NCBI GenBank assembly: GCA_947172415.1
Contig: OX359189.1
Location: 9,996,501 to 10,060,500, forward strand
Origin: Chondrosia reniformis
Taxonomy: Eukaryota > Porifera > Demospongiae > Chondrillida > Chondrillidae
DNA: 64,000 bases
Direction of reading: 5' to 3'
Shown: piece after piece, positions 24,883 through 34,375 of the stretch
Position numbering within the stretch: position 1 is the first letter of the stretch
Layout: every line of letters starts with the position of its first letter
Notes under the pieces: model-generated
Database searches by the model: none
The model's input: the letters and a program-made list of their open reading frames with translations, nothing else
Told to the model about the DNA's origin: nothing
Position numbers and translations under genes: made by a program

Positions 24883-27800
24883 CTAGTACACATGGTGGTA
24901 TACATTTTTGTATGAAGCGTGCAGTTCTACCTTACACATATTGTATATAGAATATATCTGTAATAACTGAGAACTCACTTTCTTCTTTTTCACTTTGCAA
25001 ACAACAGTAATCAGTACCACAGCAATAAGAATTACTACAAGTCCTGGAATTAGTACACACATGAATATCACAAAATCCCATGGTCGATCCACTGCAAAGA
25101 GAAAATATCTGTTTATAAAACTACAGTTATACAATAACATAAAAGCTAACCAGATATTGTAAACTCCTTAGTTGGGTTATCCACTTGACACGTGTACATA
25201 CTGGAGCCATAATTACAAGGAAATTGAAACTGAACACCATTATATACACTGCTGTTGCATGTTATAATAGGTTGACGTTTGCAATTTACTATGTGATTCC
25301 ATGGGAGATCTAACCCAAACTCCAGCCAACCACAATTAATTGGGTACTCATCAGGCACAACTTCTATACCATTAAATAAAGACAGAAAATTATTATTCAA
25401 CATACGTATAGTTAATGAAAGCCCTATACATACCTCACTTAACCGCACATATCTGTTTCATGCAAATATCCAGATAAACTGAGGGAATTGGGTAAGTGAG
25501 GGATATATCATTGATATAAAATATGTTTATGTAGGGATGGTACTGGTTGTTTCGTTTTCCCAATACATTGGTATAGGAGCAAAATTTCGAAATAAGACTA
25601 CATACAGTTAAATATAGAACAACCATGCTATAAGCTGGCCTTGAAGGCAAGCGACCATGTTCCGCTGGCAAATGAACGAACTTTGAAATTTCCCATTTTC
25701 GTTTTCTTCTTCATCTCCTTCGCCTGCTATAACTAAAAAAGCAAATAAGCTTTCAGACTACTTCTTAAGTGAAAATACTCTGCGGTGTTTTCTTTTGTAG
25801 AAGCAAGAACGATAACGTTATTATTGAGCTGACAGTTTTTATGGCCCAAGAGAGTCAAGGCTAAAGTCACCATTTTAATGATGTAATATTCAGTCAAAGA
25901 TTGCGAATCAAAAACAAGTATTTCAAGTTTAAAATCTTGTAGGGCTGCCGCCCCCGAATTAACTCGAAATAGTGACAGAAAAGCTTCGTTAACTAAAGCA
26001 TCCTTAACGCCGCCATTTGCAAAATGATGTATTGACGTATAAATTAAGTGGAAAAATAGGGGAACTTTAAGATCTAAAGCCGATCTTAAAGCATCGATAT
26101 CATCATCATTGAACTCTGGATATTACCCCGCCCACTCATGTCCCCTAAGGAGCGCAATTCTCCATATTAGTGGTCAGCCACACTTTTAGCTGTACCCCTT
26201 ATCTGCTGATAAGGAAACCACAGGTTTTTTGCTTTTGGGAATATTTATTAACAGACTAGCCACTCAAACTTTCATTGTATGCCATACTGATGAGTCATAA
26301 TAAGGATGAAACAGCTGTCTATGGCTCGACCATCTTTTTGAGTGGCTAGGGGGAGCTAGACTCTGGTTCCCATCAAGTGAACTTCGGTTCCGCCCTTTAG
26401 CTCATTGCACTCCTCAAGGGACATGAGTGGGCAGGGATAATATCCAGAGTTCAATGATGATGATATATATTAAGTGTTATAATAGTTGCGTATGAACACA
26501 TATAGTATATATATATCGGTCTATATATTAGAGATTACGGGAGTACTCTCTAAGTAGGAATGGCCGAAAGAAGATGGCCACCATATCTAATGAAAAATCT
26601 AAGATACCATTTTCCTACATGCTATATGCCTATTCTGTAAAAAGAGCCTATAGGGGAACTAAACCTAAAGAGAGCTTTAGATGAAGATACAGTAGTCTTT
26701 TCTTCCTTCTTTTCCCTTCTTTCATCTTCTTCTCCACTGGGTCAGACAGCCGTTTCTGGGAATTCCACCCTTCATCAGTGATCCTGGGAGTCTTTGTCTT
26801 TTTCTTTATCTTGATCTTCTGTGAATCCTTGGCTAATGTATTACCAATTAACACCTCATGAATTGCCAATGAAGCGATTTTCGGTTATATTCGGTTATTT
26901 CAACCATTCATGCACTCTTTTCTAAATGTCAAAACGTCTTTCGACGCTCTACAGTGTTCAAAAAGCGGTTAACCAGGAATAGGCCTATTTCCAAAATTCA
27001 TTTTTTCTTCTTCTTTTGTCAAATGGACTAGTGCTAATATGCAAACTTATGCGGGCATGTACAAGTTATAAATCGTTATAAATGTTTCCGAACTAGGGAA
27101 TAGACAGCCCTAAATCTGAATGCGCTCTACAGGAAACAGGTTAATTATGAAAAGAGAAAATTGTGGTCTTCTCGGCCACCATTTTAAGATAAGAGATCAT
27201 GGTTTTTGGCATATTTCTCTTGTCTGAGACGTTATTTCGAGATTTTTGCCAAGAAACCTTTAAAAAATAATTAGAGTAAGTAAGTTTAACAAGAAAAAGG
27301 GGGAATACAAGGAAAAAACATTTATAAAAATAATGTTAGAAGTAGGAATGGCAGTGTTCATTACTACATCTGCAAAAACTATCGAAACAAGGCAGTGCAC
27401 ATGATTATATGATAAAGCTAACATAGAAGTAACTTAACCATACACTTCTGTGTTTAGGTGCACCATTCCTACTTCAACTTGGTGCACCCAAACACAGTGA
27501 AGCATTAGCTATGCATGAATCCTACAAGCAAGGGTGTTGTATGATTCATGCATAGCTTATATGCTTCACTGTGTAACATCCCTTTCTTGTTTATGTGCTT
27601 TTTATGCCATCCCTACATCTTCTATTATTTTTGGAGAATTTTTTTATTGTTCTCTATATATGTATATATAATCATCAGAGAGTACGGTAGTACTCTCTAA
27701 GTAGGAATGGTCGAAAGAACATGGCTGCCCTATCTAAAGTATTAGCAAGCAACACCTCATAAATCACCAACGAAGCGATTTTCGGTTATATTTGATAATT

Positions 27801-29297
27801 TGCAGCCATTTATGTAAGCTTTTCTAAATGCCAAAATATGTTTCTCTACATGTTCTACAGCGTTCAAAAAGTGGCTAACCAGGAATAGGCCCATTTCAAA
27901 ATTCATTTTTTCATCATTATCTTTTTTGAATGGACTAGCGCTTACGTATATATGAACTTATGTGGGCAGCTACAAGTTATAAATCATAAATTTTTCCAAA
28001 CTAGGGAATTGACAGGCCTAAGTCTGAATGCACTCTACATGAAGCATATTAATTGTCTTCTTGGCCAGTTTTAAATAAGAGATCATGGTTTTTGGCATAT
28101 TTTTTCCCTCTGAGACATTATTTTGAGATTTTTGCCAAGAAAACAAAACTAATTAGAGCAAGTAATTTTAACAAGAAAATGGGGAATACAAGTAATTAAA
28201 TAAAAACATTTACAAAAATGATGTTAGAAGTAGGAATACAGCACATCTGCAAAAAGTATTGAAACAAGCTGAAATAGGTGCGCCCAGACACAGAAGTGTA
28301 CGTATATGCAATTAAGTTACTTAAATTTCAGTATATATGCAACTTCTGTATGATTAGCCTTATCATATAATCACTGTCTTTGTTTCGATACTTTTTGCAG
28401 ATGTATTAGTGAGCACTGCCATTCCTACTTCTAACATCATTTTTGTAAATGCTTATTTTAATTTACTTGCATATATATAAAAATTGGTCAGAAAATGCAC
28501 CTAAATGGCATCATATGTTGATATAAGAAAGAAATATGTCTGTATAAGCAATCACACCCTCCTGCATGTACAGACATATTTCTTTCTTATCTTTTCCTGT
28601 CAGTGTGTTCCCTGGCCTTTTTAGTTGTAAACAAACAACCATTCCCTATTTCGCTAAAATAATGCTGGACTCTCGAGGGAAAAGTATACTGAAAGTTAAC
28701 GTTTGTATATAAAACAACGTAACTGGATGCAGACACTGAGGTTCCTTATAAGTGCGGTAAAATTATACAATGTAAACGTGTTACAAGCAAATCAGCAACA
28801 GAATGTGTGGGAACAGGGTATGAGAGTTATGTTTAAGTGAGTTCTTACTGTATACAAAGAAATTTATAGTAAAGCTGCACATTTCAAATGTCAAGACTTT
28901 ACTACAATTTACGCTAAATATATTAAGCAAGCATCCTAGCAGTTTATTAACTTCATAATAAACTTGGCTGCAGATCTTTAAATATATGCCTTACCTTGGA
29001 CAATGAGGTTGAATGTAAATGTGGCTTTCAGTTCTTCATAACTGTTCGATACAACGCAATCATATGTACCATGATGCGCAAGAGTGACATTTAAAAACTC
29101 CAGACTACAGTTATTTATTCCTAAAATGGTCTCAGGAAAAGGATCTGGGTTATCACCTCTGAAGGTACAAGTACAACTTTCCACCGGTGGATTTCCTTCT
29201 TCAAAGACAAAAGTATAATATCCATTGTTGCATGTGCTTAGAGTTTCATTTTCCGAAGGGTCTGGAAATACAGCTGTCCCTACATGTAACCATATAC
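24883..29297 (-). CDS. Gene E/F, 3' part: Ig, Cys module, TM, short Tyr tail
   Basis: Three exons: 29297-28995 (Ig, phase 1-1, NNCSLEFLNVTLAHHGTYDC then VVSNSYEE), 25363-25151 (phase 1-1, 71 codons, six cysteines including NCGWLEF, VNCKRQPIITC, FPCNYGSSMYTC) and 25091-24883 (phase 1 in). The last exon gives a TM (FVIFMCVLIPGLVVILIAVV) and, if a GTGAGT at 24978 is read through, a 37-residue tail with SIYNMC, SYKNVYHHVY and stop. No leader is visible nearby. The entry phase matches the leader-Ig exons at 33759-34217; together they sum to 1119 nt, 372 aa. The cysteine module is not a domain I recognise. Confidence 0.6.
26051..26468. mobile_element. TIR element of about 418 bp with an 8-bp target duplication
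   Basis: Inner inverted repeats ATCATCATCATTGAACTCTG (from about 26099) and its complement (to about 26464) run about 60 bp each. ATTAAGTG flanks both sides (26043-26050 and 26469-26476). The uninterrupted site is preserved in the paralogous repeat at 36100-36120. An 8-bp duplication is typical of hAT-type elements. No transposase is encoded. Confidence 0.75.
26585..26840. repeat. Dispersed CT-rich repeat, copy in E/F intron
   Basis: Close match to 2940-3185 in the same orientation, ending CTGTGAATCCTTGGCT. It is followed by sequence of the GGGCGCACCA-type MITE family. Confidence 0.6.
27497..27572. repeat. Hairpin with arms of about 27 bp
   Basis: GTGAAGCATTAGCTATGCAT continues to GAATC and is mirrored by GATTCATGCATAGC...GCTTCAC with a loop of about 24 nt. 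It sits between two copies of the GGGCGCACCA-type repeat. Confidence 0.6.
28205..28455. mobile_element. Inverted-repeat element of about 250 bp
   Basis: AAAACATTTACAAAAATGAT at the left is mirrored by ATCATTTTTGTAAATG at the right, and internal ATCTGCAAAAAGTAT is mirrored by ATACTTTTTGCAGAT. The ends also occur singly at 15350-15430 and 27310-27390. Confidence 0.6.
28524..28589. repeat. Perfect 21-bp stem hairpin
   Basis: TAAGAAAGAAATATGTCTGTA (28524-28544, 21 bp) is exactly complementary to 28569-28589 across a 24-nt loop. The arms are A/T-rich and may be a MITE remnant. Confidence 0.65.
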
Positions 29298-29417
29298 CTA
29301 GGATAAAACTTTTAAATATATATATAAATTAACTCAATTATGAATAGTTGTTATGAAGTTATATACTAACCAGCGTAAGTTACAAAGTATAGTCACACAA
29401 GGAATATTCAACTACAT

Positions 29418-29457
29418 TGTAAAATATAGGGTGTTCATGAACACCCTATATTTTACA
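29418..29457. repeat. Perfect 40-bp palindrome
   Basis: The sequence is symmetrical around GTTCATGAAC (29433-29442) with no spacer; the left half reads TGTAAAATATAGGGTGTTCA. It lies about 120 bp upstream of the E/F Ig exon on the minus strand. Confidence 0.8.
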
Positions 29458-29829
29458 CAATCAACTTTAAACATTCCCAAACAAATATTTTACGAAATAA
29501 TTGTAACCCATAGATGATAGTAAAAATAGCAGTGGGGAAATATTATTAGGTTTTTTGAGAGATAACAGGTATGTTATATTAAAGGTTCTGCGCATGACTA
29601 ACACTTTATATTAATGTTTAATAGATATTTTAACTTGAAGGTCTCCTTCCTCACTTTGAATAGTAGATCTGATTGGGACAATTTTATCAGTGTGTCATCG
29701 CTATTAGTTACTGTTTAGTTAAATGTGAAGATCTTGATAGATTTCATGGCTTTGAGGTTATACCAATGTCAGACTTCCTATAGCTATGGAGTCTGAAAAT
29801 GAAGTTAGAAGAGAATGCTGGTTCTAGTG

Positions 29830-31510
29830 TTTTTTTGGAAGTGAGTCAGGTCTATTGGTTTGGCCAATAAGTGTAGACCCATGGTTAACTTGGAGGAGGT
29901 ATATGACAAGCAGGGTGAGGTCAAAACTGGGAATAATACTGCAGAGGTGAGATGGTCTTATTTCGCATTGGGCAGTAAAACTGAGCAGGGTGAATCTGAC
30001 ACTGGAGGTGAATTTGATGTTCTGTGGCCATCTGTTTGCAATGGAGATGACTATCAATTGGACTTGAGTAGCCAGCTGGATATGCCTATACTCCAGGATG
30101 AAGTGGATCTTGCTTTCTCCCAGGTTAAAAAAGAAGCAGCAGCTCCATCAAAAGATGGTATCTCCTTTCAAATGATGACTGTTGATGTTCTAAGAGATTT
30201 GTGGCTTGCCTTCTTTGGAGCATGTTGGAAGAGTGGTATGATTCCCTTGGAATGGCTGATAGATTTAAAGGAATTGCAATAACTTCAGTGGTGTGCAAGG
30301 TTTTTGTCATATTCTAAAGGAGAGGCTGGCTACTGTGGTTGAGGAATAAAATTATATCAGTGGCAGCCAGTTCAATATGATTTGCCCTGGGTGTTTTCAA
30401 ATTGAACGAAACAGATAAAGCTGTTATTTTGGAACATCATCACCCTTTGTCGAACTCTCCAGCTCACAAATCCTTAGGGCACTAGGACTATGAGGTGTCA
30501 GAATACTTAAATTCACTTGGCTTCCTTTCCGTAAAACTTAAGAACCATGCCCCCCTGGTTCCAACGCCTATATCCTAGGACATCACTTTTTGCAGAGATT
30601 AAATTATTGTCTGTGGAATGGGAAGGCAGAATAAGGTGCATTCTTTTCTGGCTTAGAATATTGACAGACCAGTGGTATCATCATCATTTGATACAGAGAT
30701 TGGTTTATGTGGCTTTGATGGCACCGGGAAGAGGTCAGTGAATGAAGCTGAGAACCTGTTTTGAAGCCCTTGGTTGGCATAACTGCAGCTGTGCCTCTTT
30801 TGGCTGGGGTGTCTAGGGGACAACTCAGGAAAATGGTGAGGAGTGTGGTGTGCAGTTGTGTGGAGAAAGATTGGGCTGAACATCTTGGTAACTCTGCATT
30901 TTGAACTCTGTATGGGTGAACTGTTCTGATGGTAGGTGTTCGAAGGTGACGTACAAGACAGGTCATGATGAAGGAACTGATCCTGCTGCAGAACACAGAG
31001 GCATGTAGTTGACAAATTGTTACCCTCACTCTGAGGCCAGAGCATCCAAATGGTGTCATTAGACATTTGTAGACCAAGAGACAAGACTTGGGGGTGCATT
31101 GAGCCATGCACCAGACTGGCCGGAACAAGCTGCTAAGAGGTGGGCTCTGGACACCTCATCATTGTAATTTGACAGGAGAGCATGGAACATTTGACCAACC
31201 CTTGGTTTGTCCTATGATTTTTGTCGGTTATGTGAGCTGCAAATGGGAAAAGGAGTGTCTTCTGGGAGCCAATAAGCTATACAGATATGCTGAATCTCTT
31301 TCGCTCTAGCAGGTGGATGCCAGGTGTGGTGGAAGCTGCTGCACCAGGGTGAAGGCTCCATCAGCAGAGGCCAACAAGGCAGAAGGTGCAAGATGGGAGG
31401 CACTCCTAAACCTAAAGCAATGATGCCTGCAGCCAAGATGAATCTCCTGGTTGGAAATCAATGTTGGTATAATCCTGGATATGATGGACAGGATAACAGG
31501 CCAGGTGAAT
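29830..31510 (+). mobile_element. Degenerate non-LTR retroelement
   Basis: 29860-30280 is open and contains LQDEVDLAFSQVKKEAAAPS, KDGISFQMM and CWKSGMIPLEW, which have the layout of the N-terminal reverse-transcriptase region of LINE-type elements (EV..A...K...A.G.DGI.....L, then CW..G.IP..W). After a frameshift, RFKGIAITSVVCKVF and LKERLATVVEE follow at 30255-30345. Beyond 30350 stops occur in every frame. No poly-A tail or target duplication was identified. It lies in the large intron proposed for E/F. Confidence 0.65.
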
Positions 31511-31842
31511 AAAAATACAGTACGGATCATAAATAACTAAATGATAATTTCTTTTGCCGTTTACCGAAAAAAGTGTAAGGGTTACCGCATATTCGTTACA
31601 CTTTGTTACTTCGATAGGGCAGCCGTTAACCATTAAACATTCACTATTAAACTGTTAACCGTTAACTGAAAGCCGTGAATCACCAACTGGTATTATCTGG
31701 TTTCTGTTAACCATTAATTTAGGGGCCTGCCCTTATATTGTTTTCATTAGCCGATTACGTTGTACGGCTTCATGTTACGGAAAGATATATATATATATAT
31801 ATATTATACGTACTATTTAAAATACTGATTATCCTATAGGGG

Positions 31843-32135
31843 TCACTTGGATCTCTTTAAATTTGTAACTGGAACTGTGTAGCTAGTACTTGATTGTAAT
31901 TTTAATATATATTGTATAGTCACTTGGCCCTCTTAAATTTGTAACTGGCACTGTGTAGCTAGTATTTGATTGCAATTTTAATATTGTATAGTCAGTTGGC
32001 CGTCTTACATTTGTAACTTGCACTGTGTAGCTAGTACTTGATTGTAATTTTAATATTGTATAGTCAGTTGGCTCTCATAAATTTGTAACTTGTACTGTGT
32101 AGTACTTGATTGTAATTTTAGTATTTTATATATAT
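31843..32135. repeat. Four tandem copies of a unit of about 71 bp
   Basis: Units start at about 31843, 31921, 31992 and 32063, each containing ATTTGTAACT, CTGTGTAG and TTGATTGTAATTTTA. Divergence is low. No coding content. Confidence 0.75.
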
Positions 32136-32179
32136 ATATTTATCAGTAACTTGCACCCTATATTAGATATATATATCTC

Positions 32180-32510
32180 TATATTTCGTGTTGCTGACGT
32201 TCAACTAAGATTTATTCTTATCCATGTGTGTACTTATATATATTGCACTGTGTAGTGTACTTGAGTGTAATTAGCTAACAAAGTATTTCACTATACTTAT
32301 AGACATTCACTATGAGCAATTTCGTTACTGTATGTAGTACACATGGATAAGAATACAGCCTTGTTGAACGTCAGCAACATGAATTTACTAATTCTGGACG
32401 TTTCAAAACAGAGGTCTTCATCAGCAATACATGAGAAATGGGAATACAATTCAGTATAAATAGGAAATTAGTAAATTCATGTTGCTGACACTCAACAAGG
32501 TTTTATTCTC
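32180..32510. repeat. Foldback repeat with a hammerhead-like core
   Basis: TTGCTGACGTTCAAC at about 32187 (plus) is mirrored by GTTGAACGTCAGCAA at 32363-32377, and a third, direct copy is at about 32482. On the minus strand CTGATGA (32424-32418) and GAAA (32404-32401) flank a 13-nt segment with a weak helix. Same architecture as 5337-5474 but more eroded. Confidence 0.45.
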
Positions 32511-32639
32511 ATAATGATCGCAACAAATACTCCTAATTCCTACACATGGACAAGTAAAATTATTAACAGATAACGTAAGAAGAGAAGACAGAGCTTAAAT
32601 TACCAAAGTAACAAACGAATTCAGTCTTTCGCATCAATA

Positions 32640-33093
32640 TACCGTATTCTCTCTAAATATTCGTCACTAACTTTGTCCAGGAAAATTCGTCACTTGGTCG
32701 CAAATAGAGTTGGAATGAACAAGCTGGCCGAGGGTGACGAATATTTAGATTATTTCGACGAAACATTAGAGCGGACGGCGAAACCTTGGAGCACTTTGTT
32801 AGGGGCGTTTCTCGAGACGAAATGGCGGGTTTTGAACTCACCGTATGGACAGCAGTTCGAGGGTATCACATTTACAAAGACTCCTGGGCGCCGACAGTCG
32901 GGGAAGAATTCATCGGCTACCAAGAATGGGCCAATGGACACGACAGGCACGCCTTCCAGCTGTCTGGCGAATAATTAGAGTGATGTGACGAATATTAGAA
33001 AATGGAAATTCGTCACCTATTAGAATGCGTTTGCACAGGTTTCTAGCGGATGACGAAAATATAGAGTGACGAAATTTTAGAGAGAATACGGTA
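32640..33093 (+). mobile_element. TIR element carrying a HIRAN-like fragment
   Basis: CCGTATTCTCTCTAAA at the left and TTTAGAGAGAATACGG at the right are inverted, each flanked by TA, as in Tc1/mariner-type MITEs. GTGACGAA is repeated several times inside in both orientations. The interior 32820-32975 is GC-richer and reads VRGYHIYKDSWAPTVGEEF, then EWANGHDRHAFQLSGE and stop. This resembles the start of HIRAN domains (GYH.Y...W.P..GE.....E..N..D..A). Frame and family are judged by eye. Confidence 0.55.
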
Positions 33094-33758
33094 GGAACAA
33101 CTCTGCCTCAAACTTGACGGGAACGTATACAAAAACGCTTTATCTAACCTTCGCTACAACTCGCCTGTTCGGTAGCTCCTTCTCGTAGGAGAGCGTCGAC
33201 TTGTCATAGCCATCAACAGAAGGATGATCTTCTTTAGCAACGAGGTGGTGACGTTTTTGCAACGTCACAGATTCACAACCCTGTGCATGTACGAAGTGAC
33301 ATACAAGGGTGTCGGTGACGTAATACAAAGACATCATAATACATCACCAGATTGCACAATCATAACCGTGAATTATATCTCAATTGTTTTGCAATTTTAA
33401 TTAAACTATATTTTGCCAGATGTTAGATATAACACCTGGTTTCAATATAAATTTCCTAAATGTTTTCTATAGTCCTATGGCATTTTATATGCAGACTTTG
33501 TCCTCCGTTTTCTAACAAACGGAGGCCTAAATAAGAAATCCCTTAATTTAAAATGAGTTTTATACCCTCAACTTTATGATGATATGCCCATTTTGTTTCT
33601 AGGTCCTTTCTTGGAGCCATATGAATTATTGAATTACATTACATTATTCATTTATTTATATCATTTATATTAGATTACCTTAGTATATTGTAACTTGTAC
33701 TGTATATACAGACGGAATGTATATGTGCCGTCCGTCTTATACTTGTAATGGAACTTAC

Positions 33759-34217
33759 AATTGACAGTTAACTTAACCTCAGGTGAGGTTGGAGCATCAC
33801 CTCCCATGCCAAGTCCTCGGCAGTCCACTATCAATCCGTCGGCTGTCCGATTTACATTATCAAGCATAAACATGGTTGCATCACTACTTAGATAGGCGTT
33901 CTCTATACCAGGAATCCTTGTCGTTCCGTTAACAAATGGATTCTTAGAAGACGAAGTAGGAACTATAATCCTCCAAAATATATGAATAGGATTAAGCTGC
34001 ATTGCATTTTCTTCTATTACACAGGTAAAATTAGCATTTTTACCCTCAATCACATTGGTGTTCGTAGGCTCTGTCGTGATAGAGGCTTGTCCATCTAAAT
34101 GAAGAAAATTATCTTCGCTATAAACCCATATTCGCTAGTATGTGATTAAGTCAACTAACCACTTAAGTTAAAAAAGAAAGAGCCCAGAAGAAATACTACG
34201 ATCAGTTTCTTCATCAT
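33759..34217 (-). CDS. Gene E/F, 5' part: leader and first Ig
   Basis: Exon 34217-34160 gives MMKKLIVVFLLGSFFFNLS; after a 65-bp intron, exon 34094-33759 (336 bp, phase 1-1) gives DGQASITTEPT, VIEGKNANFTC, HIFWRIIVP, then ADGLIVDCRGLG and KLTVN before a GTAAG donor. Both exons are clean. No further receptor exon lies within the next 4 kb, which is transposon-derived. The next phase-compatible minus-strand exon is the Ig at 29297-28995, so I propose one gene spanning 24883-34217. The alternative is an orphaned, secreted Ig. It pairs head to head with gene G. Confidence 0.68.
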
Positions 34218-34375
34218 ATCTTCGGGCAAAAGGTAGGAATCGGATGTAGTGGTTCTAGTCACCGGAAATTTGGTCCTAAATAAAACACGTGGTATTTTTT
34301 TAGGAAGTGCTCTAGCATTATGCATAAATTACATGAGATGCGACAACTATGCGATTGTAATACTCTTTATTCAGA
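34218..34375. promoter_or_regulatory. Bidirectional promoter between E/F and G
   Basis: Only 158 bp separates the two start codons. CCGGAAATTT at 34262-34271 matches the inverted element at 470-479. The G side shares GTAATACTCTTTATTCAG just before the ATG with gene C, where the sequence has one change. Confidence 0.5.

Noticed and set aside
30604..31128. Long minus-strand open frames opposite the retroelement
   Set aside because: Rich in Ser, Pro, His and Cys, without domain signal; they are antisense to a decayed element on the plus strand.
31843..32135. Regular repeats considered as a CRISPR array
   Set aside because: Units are contiguous tandem copies with no unique spacers, in a eukaryotic context. 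The same holds for 56756-56985 and 60757-60950.
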